A DNA stretch of 64,000 nt from Bactericera cockerelli (lineage: Eukaryota; Arthropoda; Insecta; Hemiptera; Triozidae), in NCBI GenBank assembly GCA_024516035.1, contig CM044964.1, forward strand, positions 12,092,038 to 12,156,037. The letters run 5' to 3'. Made by a program: the position numbers and the translations under genes. Shown here one piece after another: positions 10,671 to 23,200 of the stretch. Within the stretch, counting starts at the first letter, position 1. Every line of letters begins with the position of its first letter. The notes below the pieces were generated by a model that saw nothing but the letters and a program-made list of their open reading frames with translations, was not told the origin of the DNA and made no database searches.

Positions 10671-11037
10671 GCTGGAATAAAAACAATTCCGCTAGGATAA
10701 AAACCAAATTGTCGGAAATTCCGCTAGGATAAAAACCAACTTGTCGGAAATTCCGCTAGAATAAAAACCAACTTGTCGAAAATTCCGCTAGGATAAAAAC
10801 CAACTTGTCGAAAATTCCGCTAGGATAAAAACCAACTTGTCGGAAATTCCGATTAGAAATCTGCTCCCTGGCTAGAATAAAAACCAACTCGTCGGAAATT
10901 CCGCTAGAATAAAAACCAACTTGTCGGAAATTCCGCTAGAATAAAAACCAACTTGTCGGAAAATCCGCTAGAATAAAAACCAACTTGTCGGAAATTCCGC
11001 TAGGATAAAAACCAACTTGTCGGAAATTCCGCTAGAG
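10671..11037 (-). repeat. 32-bp minisatellite starting at the PPP2R3 stop codon
   Basis: There are about 11 direct copies of a 32-bp unit (on the + strand, ATTCCGCTAGAATAAAAACC followed by AACTTGTCGGAA). One insertion lies near 10850-10870. The CTA at 11032-11034, the inverse of the TAG stop, is the CTA of the first unit, so the array begins within the last codon and fills the 3'UTR. Confidence 0.85.
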
Positions 11038-11233
11038 CGAGCAATCGTCCGAGTCGGCATAATCCCCGCTGTCGTCACTGGACAGGGATCCCCCGCCCCC
11101 TCCCCCGTTCTCGTAGTCCCCACCTCCCCCCGCCTTGCCCGGGGCGGACTTGATGTGTGAGGTCTGCTGGCGGTTCCAGTAGAGGATCTGGTCGAGGTTG
11201 GGCGAGAGTAGATCCGGCTCCTGGTCCATGTAC
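11032..11233 (-). CDS. PPP2R3: PPP2R3 exon 11 (C-terminal)
   Basis: The acceptor is CTCCTCCCCAG. The first G completes a Met codon with AT from exon 10, followed by [20 protein letters not shown] and a Gly-rich/acidic tail ([20 protein letters not shown]...CSL) ending at TAG 11032-11034. The stop codon is part of the first unit of the 32-bp array. Confidence 0.85.
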
Positions 11234-14200
11234 CTGGGGAGGAGAAGGGAGGGGTTAGGGGACATCGGCGCATGTGTCACAAGTCAACTTTGGGTTGGGT
11301 GGAAGAGATTGGCCCCGCCCTTTAGGTAGGACATTTCTCTCTTTTTTTTCCTTCTTGTATATTTGTTTAATCTTTTTGTTTTTCTTTATATTTCATTGTG
11401 TTCTACTGTATATATTTTTTGTTCTACCTAATAAAGCTTAAAAAAAAAAAAAACTTTGGAAACTCAAATGGAACCACCCTGTCATTGGTGTCTAATATAT
11501 TTCTGAAAAGTATGTTAAAAAACACTGCCAATTATGGATACAATACTTCGAAATTTAGGAATCTTTTAAAGAGAAAAAAGTAAATACCAGGTGAAGTACA
11601 AAACTCGTGAGGGTGAAAATTAAACCAATTCAATTATTTTAAAAAGGCGAAGAAAAAAAAAAAAAAAAATCCGGCACGGATTTAGAAGAAATTATTTTCA
11701 TTTAATTCAGTATTTAGTTATATTAATTGAAGTATTATTTCCTTATTAGGTTTTATTTATCTTCTATGCCAATTGAGTTTCCTCAACACCAAAAATCCAA
11801 TAATTTCGAAATTCACCCACTTTACAGGACACTGTTGTGAAAAAACTAGCAGGTTAAATGGCCTTTTTTCATGACTTTAATCGCTTCTTTGTTAAGTTTT
11901 CTTTCGATTTTAAGCATAAAAAACATATGTCACTGTAAACTTTCACCTCCAAAAATGCCAATGCCGAAAACACTATTAATTTAGGGAAAAACTGACGTGA
12001 GAAAAACTCAGCCTGATTTGGACTTTAATTAACAGGAATTAAAAATATGGCATTCCATTTAAAATTCGCGAGAAAAATGAATAAATATGGCCTAAAGGTC
12101 GGAAGGGCCGGCCGGGGTCGAAAATAAAGATAACCACAGGATGGGCTAGATGGGCCATAGGGCACTTACTATACTTAGAACTTTACAGAATTGAAAAATT
12201 CCGTCGCGTTCAAAAGTTACGAGTGGCCACCTATTCTGAAACATACTGTAGCGCTACTGAACTCTGTAAGGGCACTTCGTTATTGGTTACTGGTTTAATT
12301 TTTAAGGTTGGGAAATTTAAAACGGAGCCTATAAAAATGGATTTAAATCAAAGGAAATTATTTTTTTAGACATTATTATGGTAGAGTCCACAATATAAGA
12401 TTTTTAATATGGATAAAGTTCACACAGGGACATTATAGTCTGCAGTTACGTGTATAAATAAAACAACATGACTTTCAATGAGGGCTTAAGCTCGCAGTGG
12501 TAAGGAGCATTGTAACTTTATTAATGCCAACCCTGTTCCTAAAACTTCATTTTATTAAAAAAATCTGTCTTTAAAGTTACTTTATTCAGGTATTAATAAA
12601 CGTATATACACATTAAAAAGCATGTAAGCTCAAGTAATTTTGAGAATGGCTGCAGAGTTTCTCACAAGCTAAGTACCTGAAATTAAATACAGCTAGACGC
12701 TCATTCAAAACACAAGAAGCATTAAGAAATGAAAACGATTGGGGGGAAAAAAGGGACGGAAAAAAAGGTTCAAAAATTCCAAACAAGCATGGGATAAATC
12801 AATGGGGTGATAATGCGAGGCAGTTGATTTAACAGCATCAATACACATGGCTTGCTAGTAAAACTAAAAACAACATAAAAAAAAGGAGCAAAAATTATTA
12901 AAAAAAACGAACACAACAATACTTCCGATTTCTAATATTAGAAATTTATCGGAAGTAATAACTGAGAACGCACTTTAACAGCCTATGAACAATGGACGAA
13001 ATACCGTTTCCTGACGTTTAAATCACCGTCGCGTGACGGTTGAGACTACTGCCCGTAGTCCAGAGATTCCGAGTTCGATTCCCGGTTGGGGCAGACTTTT
13101 CGAAGGAAATTCGGTTCGGTCCAAACACGTGAGGCTGCCATTTCCGGCTGTACCTAAGCTGGATGAGGTTAATGTGGGCAGCTGGTACGATTCCCAGCGA
13201 ATGGAGGGTAAAACCCTCGTCCTGACTATCTATACCAATCAGGACGTTAGGACCAAAAAGATTCAACTGGGCACAATAGATCTAATTAGGTCGCAGTGTT
13301 AATTGTAAGGGTTTCACTAAAAACCCTGCAACCAGGTCAGATAATAAAAACATAAATTAATGTTTTAGAATGAGTGAGAATAAAATATTTTCATCACAAA
13401 TTATCAGGTTGTTAAAGTTCTTAAAATCATTAAATTTACTTTTTTTTTAATGAACATTTATTCAAAGAGAGGTCTATAACAATTGAAGTTACTATTTTTA
13501 GGTATATTATTCTTATCAAAAGTTTTTGCTTGAAAAAGGAACACGTGGATTTATTATTGACTAAAAATCATAAAACTAAAACAGAAGCGTAGATAGTATT
13601 GTGTTGCAGGGTCCAACAGCCCCCTCATCAGCAGTGCCAAGCAACTGAAGAGGACAGACAAGAGGGAAACCTCGGAGATTAAACATGGCTATCAACCATA
13701 GAGGAATAACTAATGGAGGCCCCCCTCCTCAGCAGTGCCAAGCAACTGAAGAGGACAGACAAGAGGGAAACCTCGGAGATTAAACATGGCTATCAACCAT
13801 AGAGGAATAACTAATGGAGGCCCCCCTCCTCAGCAGTGCCAAGCAACTGAGGAGGACAGACAAGAGGGAAACCTCGGAGATTAAACATGGCTATCAACCA
13901 TAGAGGAATAACTAATGGAGGCCCCCCTCCTCAGCAGTGCCAAGCAACTGAAGAGGACAGACAAGAGGGAAACCTCGGAGATTAAACATGGCTATCAACC
14001 ATAGAGGAATAACTAATGGAGGCCCCCCTCCTCAGCAGTGCCAAGCAACTGAGGAGGACAGACAAGAGGGAAACCTCGGAGATTAAACATGGCTATCAAC
14101 CATAGAGGAATAACTAATGGAGGCCCCCCTCCTCAGCAGTGCCAAGCAACTGAGGAGGACAGACAAGAGGGAAACCTCGGAGATTAAACATGGCTATCAA

Positions 14201-17200
14201 CCATAGAGGAATAACTAATGGAGGCCCCCCTCCTCAGCAGTGCCAAGCAACTGAAGAGGACAGACAAGAGGGAAACCTCGGAGATTAAACATGGCTATCA
14301 ACCATAGAGGAATAACTAATGGAGGCCCCCCTCCTCAGCAGTGCCAAGCAACTGAGGAGGACAGACAAGAGGGAAACCTCGGAGATTAAACATGGCTATC
14401 AACCATAGAGGAATAACTAATGGAGGCCCCCCTCCTCAGCAGTGCCAAGCAACTGAGGAGGACAGACAAGAGGGAAACCTCGGAGATTAAACATGGCTGT
14501 CAACCATAGAGGAATAACTAATGGAGGCCCCCCTCCTCAGCAGTGCCAAGCAACTGAAGAGGACAGACAAGAGGGAAACCTCGGAGATTAAACATGGCTG
14601 TCAACCATAGAGGAATAACTAATGGAGGCCCCCCTCCTCAGCAGTGCCAAGCAACTGAGAAGGACAGACAAGAGGGAAACCTCGGAGATTAAACATGGCT
14701 GTCAACCATAGAGGAATAACTAATGGAGGACTCGTTATCCCTCAAACCTGACAGGTAAACAAACTGATAACAGCTATCCAATATGGATACCATCATTTCC
14801 TTCAAAAGCATGTAAAACTGAAGAAGAACTAATTTGTTATTTTTATGATTTCCATAGTATTCCAGCTATGCAAAAAGGCCGATTTTATGTGACAGGTTCA
14901 TTACAAGTTAAAGTTATGATATTTGTGTTGATCACTTTCGTGATGTCACAACTAATCAAACTCGCTTTACTAAATTTAAGCTGCAACCCGGACTTGACCC
15001 ACCGACCTCCAGGTTACAAGTCCGCCGCCTTATCGATCAAGCTACTGAGGTCGGTGTCACAGGTTCATTACACATAAGATATAACTATGTCGCTTATGAG
15101 TTCTCCATTTGTTATTCCTCCATGATGGAAACAGAGTTCAGCCAACCATGTTTAATCTTTAAATCACAAAAACACGATAAGTTGGATCCTGCGCGTATAA
15201 ATAATAAACATTCAGTTGGACCACCAAGTCCGAGATCCCGGCGAGCGCAACATTTTGTTTTGTAAGCGCGATTATATTCGAGCGCGCGATTAGCTCAGTG
15301 GTTAAGCACTCGCTTGCCATGCGGAAGGTCCCGGGTTCGATCCCCCGTGCCGACAAAAATTTGTATTCTTAATTTGGTTAAAATTGTTTGTAAGGGATAC
15401 CTTCCGGTGCGATCGTGTTGACCCAGCACCTAAATGGGAAGTATTGTGTCACTTCTCACCCATCAGAGGGATGGCATACTACGGGATGGGTAGGCTACAA
15501 AACAGACCACAAGCGTCTACAGGAGCTACTGTTCCATAGCTATGAAGTTAATGCCTAAGGCATTAACTTCGCCCCGGATTACAAAACAATTGTAATAAAA
15601 ATTAATATTGATCTTTATTTCTTTTTGTACATACTTCGAAGTTTTTTTTTATTTTATTTTTTTTTTTTTTTTTTTTTTTTTTGATGATTGTTTTGTAAAA
15701 AAAATTAAGTGTAAATAAATAAATAAATAAAAAAGAAGAAAAAAATTCATGCTCCGCTCTTGGAATCAAATGAGATCGAATCCCACTGACTGAAACATTG
15801 CTTCGCAACACTTTGCAACATTTCCTATTCAAAATTCGAGACAAAACGTTGCACTCCTTGGGATCCTGAACTTGAGAGGAGGGTTGATCAAGAACATTTC
15901 AACTGTACAAATGGAGGGGGAAAATCATCATGCAACTGACTGGGCAGCAAATCATAGTAAGAAGCGGGGGGGGCGGGGCACTACTCAGGATGCTGCGACA
16001 CTTACCAAACCCCCGGCCCAGACACCTAGCGCTAACACTAACTGTCACTCTGCTCTCTGTGGACGAAATGTGCCGGGACAAGCTGGATTATATATTTTTT
16101 TTACCCATTACAGTCAAACCTGGATCCAAGAGAACAATTTTCAGAAATTTACGTCTCTCTTAGAAAAAGTAACCTCTTTATAAGAAAACCTGGATCTAAG
16201 AGAACATTTTTCAGAAATTTACGTCTCTCTTAGAAAAAGTAATCTCTTTATAAGAGAAACCTGGATCTAAGAGAACAATTTTCAGAAATTTACGTCTCTC
16301 TTAGAAAAAGTAACCACTTTATAAGAGAAACCTTTCTATAAGAAAACAATTTTCAAGTCAAATATATTTTTCTATAAGTATTTCTATAAACTATATATAT
16401 TTCCTTTTACCTTTTAGTCAAACATGGATCCAAGAGAACAATTTCCAGAAATTTACCTCTCTCTTAGAAAAAGTAACCTCTTTATAAGAGAAACCTGGAT
16501 CTTAGAGAACAATTTTCAGAAATTTACGTCTCTCTTAGAAAAAGTAACCTCTTTATAAGAGAAACCTGGATATATTATGAGAAAACAATTTTCAAGTCAA
16601 ATATACTTTTCTATAAGAAAACAATTTTCAAGACAAATTGAACTCTCTATCTTCTTTCATATTTTCACCAAATTTTCACTGAAGATATTAAATAGAGGAA
16701 AAAAACTTTACTATTTTTTTTCACTGTGCTATATGAAAGATCTCTTCAATTTCAATTGATGTGTAATTATGTTTACTGAGACGATGATATTATAATAACA
16801 TAGTTATATCACTTGAATTTTTCTTGAAAAAAAAAAAAAATACACATCTTCATAAACACTCGAAGTAAAATGGTCTTCACTGTAAACAATTTTTCAATGC
16901 GAAAAGGGTTTTTTTTACTTTCTATTACCTATAAGGTTTAGAAATACTGTAATGGTTCACTTTTTTGTGGAAAAAATAATATATTTTATTATTAAAGACA
17001 TTTACCGTTGTAGAGATATTTTTTACGGGCGAAATTAATAGGAAAATGTAAGTTCTGACTCGAACTGTGTGTGTTCCCAAGGATATTGTCTATTTCGCCC
17101 TACATTTCGCTTCGACCGACTGATGACAGGCAAATATCGGATGAAAGATAAAGGAAACAAAGTCCCATGTCATACTCACATCATATCCTCCTGGGGGTCA

Positions 17201-20200
17201 TTGCCCCGTGTCATACTCACATCATATCCTCCTGGGGGTCATTGCCCCCTCCTCCACCCCACCCGTGTCATACTCATCATATCTCCTGGGGTCATTGCCC
17301 CCTCCTACCCCCGTGTCATACTCAATCATATCCTCCTGGGGGTCATTGCCCCCCTCCTCCACCCCACCCGTGTCATACTCACATCATATCCTCCTGGGGG
17401 TCATTGCCCCCCTCCTCCTCCCCACCCGTGTCATACTCACATCATATCCTCCTGGGGGTCATTGCCCCGTGTCATACTCACATCATATACTCCTGGGGGT
17501 CATTGCCCCCTCCTCTACCCCACCCGTGTCATACTCACATCATATCCTCCTGGGGGTCATTGCCCCGTGTCATACTCCACATACATATCCTCCTGGGGGT
17601 CATTGCCCCGTGTCATACTCACATCATATCCTCCTGGGGGTCATTGCCCCCTCCTCTACCCCACCCGTGTCATAATCACATCATATCCTCCTGGGGGTCA
17701 TTGCCCCCTCCTCTACCCCACCCGTGTCATACTCACATCATATCCTCCTGGGGGTCATTGCCCCCTCCTCCACCCCACCCGTGTCATACTCACATCATAT
17801 CCTCCTGGGGGTCATTGCCCCCCTCCTCCACCACCAGCATATCGTATTCCTCCGAGGCGAAGCGGTCCCAGTCACTCATCTGAGAACAGAATAAAATTGT
17901 AATTTGTAAATATTCGGCATCTTTATTTATTTATTAAATAATAAATAGACAGCATACAATTAGACACATAGAAATATAGACAGTATGAGTTCTAAGTTCT
18001 AACTTATAATAAATAATATATAATAAAAGCTTGAACAAATATTAGGAATAAGATGTAATTGAGTCACCTATTTATTATGTGCCTATAATGGAATTGCCTT
18101 CTACTTACACTAAGAGATTAGAATCTCTTGTTTTGTGCGTAAGGGTTGTGTTATCAGCCTAGAAAGGTATAAAATAATAATTACAAATGAAAAAATAATA
18201 AAAAGTATCAAATTAATACAAAGTAACTATTTCATTGAGATTTACTAAATAGGATAGAATTCTAATTCCCATAATGGCACACTATAATAAATGCTAATAA
18301 AAAAAAATAAAAAAAATCCCATAAGTATAACAATATTGTTCTGTATTTTTTTCTCTTAATAATTATTTTCGATGTACCTATGTGATTTTGTTTTGAAATC
18401 ACATCATATTTCCGAAAATATGACGCTGTGATTATTGTGATTTGTTTTAATTTTTATTTTATTGTTATATTTTACATATTTTACTGACATTTTGGACTTG
18501 CTCCGTTAATAAACACCCGTATACCGGGCAAATTATTATTATTAAAAAATTCATCATCATCATCATCATATGGTGGCGTCATCGTGAACGATGGTAGCCA
18601 GACAGTGGAGGAATGACTCAGCACTTCTACCACTGTCTTTACAAGGAGGCTAATAATTGACAAGGGCCCCCAGAACCAAGCCAATGCTGGTCTACTCCCT
18701 GTTTATAGTCCCCCAGCCAGACTGCTGGTCTACTATCTGTTTATAGTCCCCCAGCCAGACTTTTATAGTCCCCCAGCCAGACTTTTATAGTCCCCCAGCC
18801 AGACTATTAAAAAATTAATCTTGAAATTTAAATAGATATTGATAAACACTCACCTCGCAATCGTCGTCTCGCTGCGACGCAAACGGATCCCTCTGCTCGT
18901 GGTCCAGATACTTCTCCAGGTTGAAGAATGTGTCGAAGAAGATGCGTGTCATCTTGCAGCGCTTCAGATCCTTGAGGGACACCTTGCCAGGGACCTCTGG
19001 CTTTATCATGTCCAGCATCTGAGGGGAGAACAATAATAATAATAATGTGTTTCTTTGTGTTATTATAGTATAGTTTAGTATAGTACTATAGTATAGTAGT
19101 GCTATATTTAGACTGTCGGCTCGAGAGAAGAAGTCCCATTACGCTAACAGTTATATCACAATTTTATTGGGTAGCGCAGAATTATAGGACTTTTCCGTAT
19201 CTTTAATATCCCTAAAACTTATTTTTGCCTATAATTCCGCCACTGGTCGCTGCTATCAATAAAGCAGCAACTCATTTTTCCTCACGAGGTATGAGTGGAC
19301 CCAGAACACCCAAGAACGGAGCAGAAAAAATCCTGCCCCGCTGGGGATAGAACCCAGGTCGCCGTGCATGCAATGCCTAGCTCGCTAACTCACTCGGCCA
19401 CGGTGACTTCATCTGAGGTGAGAATAGAAACGACATATAATAAAGTAGAAAAGATTAGCGCACGATTAGGTCGCGGGTTCAATCCACCGAGCCGACAAAA
19501 AATGTGTATTCATAATTTGGTTACAGTTGTTTCTCGCCCACCAGAGGGGGGCATACATAAAAAAAAACATTTGGATATAAGAGAAAAAATTCCACGTCAA
19601 AATTACCTACCTCTCTCTGAGGCAAAATAATCTCTTTATGAAAAAAATCCTAATATAAGGAAAAAAATCGGTCCCTTCAGTTTTCTTATAACTAGGTTTG
19701 ACGGTATACGCATAATTGTACATAAATAAATGCCAAATTGTCGGTTAACAATTTCCGTTAGCCCATTGCCTACTATGGGTAGCACTGGTATTGCCTGGGG
19801 TACCGGGGTTGCATATATGCTAGACACGTTTGATCCTTCTTGGGTACCATGTATAGCATATATGCAAGACAATTTGTCTAGCACACATTCTATAGCTATA
19901 CACGGTCCCTAGTCACAAGGATACATGGGTTTTTTGTCTGGGGGGCCGCGTGTTGCACATATGCTAGACAGGTGATTATGAGGAAAATACCCTTGATCCC
20001 CTGGACAATTTTCATAAAAATGGCTTGGTAGGTAATGGGTTAGAATTACCTGACACAAGCAGTCCTCGAAGGGCAGACACTCGATCCCTATGGCGTCCAT
20101 CCGCTGCAGCTGCTCATCGTAGAAGTACTCCAGCTCATACATGGACAAGTAGCCGTCACCATCCAGGTCCATACATCTGAAATAATAATAATAATAATAA

Positions 20201-23200
20201 GTAGAAGTACTCCAGCTCATACATGGACAAGTAGCCGTCACCATCCAGGTCCATACATCTGGAATAATAATAATAAGTAGAATTACTCCAGCTCATACAT
20301 GGACAAGTAGCCGTCACCATCCAGGTCCATACATCTGGAATAATAATAATAATAATAAGTAGAATTACTCCAGCTCATACATGGACAAGTAGCCGTCACC
20401 ATCCAGGTCCATACATCTGGAATAATAATAATAATAATAAGTAGAATTACTCCAGCTCATACATGGACAAGTAGCCGTCACCATCCAGGTCCATACATCT
20501 GGAATAATAATAATAATAATAAGTAGAATTACTCCAGCTCATACATGGACAAGTAGCCGTCCCCATCCAGGTCCATACATCTGGAATAATAATAAGTAGA
20601 AGTACTCCAGCTCATGCATGGACAAGTAGCCGTCCCCATCCAGATCCATACATCTGGAATAATAATTATATTAATGATAAATAAATAAATGTGTTTCTTT
20701 GTGTTATTATATCACAATTTTTAGTAGGTAGCGCAGAATTATAGGACTTATCCATATTTTTTAATATCCCAATATCTTATTTTTGCCTATAATTCCACCA
20801 CTGGTCCCTGCTCACATTGAAGCAGCTACTCATTTTTCCTCACGAGGTAGTAATGATATCGCTTTATTTATACTGCCCAATAAGGACTAAAATACATGGG
20901 TAATCACTCTTAATTTGAAGAAAAAAAATCCCAAAAGGAAGGATGACTTGTCATGTCCCGGGTATGTTTCGAATCCGTGACCTCTGAATTGGAACTGAGG
21001 TACCGGGAATTTTTTTATTTTATTTTTTATTAAGAACATAACATTGTTTACAAAAATTACAATTGAAAACAACAATACTAATGTTCGCTATTATACTTAT
21101 ACCTAAATAGTTTTACAAGTTATCAAAATATAAAGGGTACCTAATGCCTATATTATTAAGAGGTGCATATTCTTCCATATTTATTTTTTTCTTTTTATAA
21201 TTAAACACAAAAATAAATTTTTCCATTTTTGCAAATTTAATATTTGTACCTACTAATAGCAACAACTACCCTTTCATTGCTTTTCTTATCCTATAGAAAG
21301 GAAATTAATGCAATCAACCAAATTTTTCGATATTTCATTTGGGTTTAACGTCGCTTTCAACTGCATCGTCATATCACGACGGGGGTATTACCCTCCATTC
21401 GCAGGAAACTCACAAACCTGCTACCCACATTAACCTCACCCAGCCTGGGTTGGGCCGGAATGTCAGCATCACGAAGTCTTCACCTCGCTGGACGTTGCTT
21501 AACAATCAAGCTGACAAAAAGTTAGGAGGGATGATTATTATTTATTGTATTTTTTTTCAGTTTACTTCACGAAGTCTTCACCTCGCTGCACGTTGCTTCA
21601 CTTCGGTGATCGTACGAGAACTGGTGCATTCAATGCGCCCTTTAGGTGGAACATTAACTTCATTCTCTTTTTTTTTTCTTGTATATTTGTTTAATCTTTT
21701 TGTTTTTCTTTATATTTCATTGTATTCTACTGTATATATTTTTTGTTCTACCTAATAAAGCTTAATTTTTATTTATTTATTTATTTAGAAACTCTTTATT
21801 AGCAGAACATATAATATATACAGACAAACAATGGTAAAAATTAAATATAAAATTGACAGTATTAATAATATAAACAAGAAAAAATAAATAAAATATATAC
21901 ATATGTCCAAACTAAAGGGCGGGGTTATTGCCTATGGCAATCTCTTCCACCCAACCCTTATAATAATAACAAGACTCACCTGAACCAGTATTCGATAGCG
22001 CGCGGATGCGTCTTGTCTTCCTCGGCCAGTAGGAACCACACGAACTCTGTGTAGGTCATCACGTGCTTGGACCTGGTCACCGTGCCGGAGAATATCCGGT
22101 CTATCATGCGCGAGGAGAGGGCTGGGGAGAAACCATCATCATTAACATGTATTACTTATGAAAAAAAAATTGTGAAAGAACGTGATAATTGTTATATTTA
22201 TTAATATTTAACACACTCATTCATCATAAAATAAAAATAATAATTATATATAAAAATGAGGCATCCCCGCTCCATTTTCGTAGGGTAAGCTTCTTATGAG
22301 CCTCCTTGCCCCTCTTATTCTCAACCCAACTGCTCTTATTATTGAACCAAGATGGTATTTGGGAATAGGGTTTGTATTACTTATAATAATTACAAAACTT
22401 CTTGAACTTGTAAACTTTGATTGTAGTCGCCGTGTTAGGCATACAAAAACTTACTTTATTGAAAAATGTGAGACGAATAATTTAATTTATGCCCCCATCA
22501 ACCGAATGATGCGTGCGGCAAACAATATGTGATAGTATTACTACCTGTTACCAATGTTTATTATTTTATTTTTTTATCTATTCACTACCTAATTGTTTTA
22601 TAAGTTTTACATAATCTATGTTTTTTTCATTGTACTTATATGTATTTATGTTTTATTTTAGACTGGGCTTGGCCCGTAAATATACCATTCCAAATGATTC
22701 AGTCGAACCTGGATATAAGATTACCTCTCCATAAGGGAAAATAACCTCTCCATAAGCGTAAATAACCTCTCCATAAGCGTAAATAACCTCTCCATAAGCG
22801 TAAATAACCTCTCCATAAGCGTAAATAACCTCTCTATAAGCGTAAATAACCTCTCCATAAGCGTAAATAACCTCTCCATAAGCGTAAATAACCTCTCCAT
22901 AAGCGTAAATAACCTCTCCATAAGCGTAAATAACCTCTCCATAAGCGTAAATAACCTCTCTATAAGCGTAAATAACCTCTCCATAAGCGTAAATAACCTC
23001 TCCATAAGCGTAAATAACCTCTCCATAAGCGTAAATAACCTCTCTATAAGCGTAAATAACCTCTCCATAAGCGTAAATAACCTCTCCATAAGCGTAAATA
23101 ACCTCTCCATAAGCGTAAATAACCTCTCCATACGCGTAAATAACCTCTCCATAAGCGTAAATAACCTCTCCATAAGCGTAAATAACCTCTCTATAAGGGA

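Noticed and set aside
13018..13302. Overlapping 82- and 89-codon frames on both strands
   Set aside because: They lie in a family H SINE with other copies in the window.
15282..15354. tRNA gene-like segment
   Set aside because: The tRNA-like head is continuous with a family D SINE body that occurs at least five times in the window. Similar tRNA-like heads at 23866, 28575, 29028, 42839 and elsewhere are also SINE 5' ends.
15872..16183. 103-codon + strand frame
   Set aside because: It has no splice sites or recognised motif, another frame is open on each strand, and its 3' part runs into a MITE.
17069..17902. Proline-rich open frames of 155-277 codons on the + strand
   Set aside because: They are antisense to the exon 10 donor minisatellite. 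The repeat period keeps several frames open and there is no start context or splice logic.
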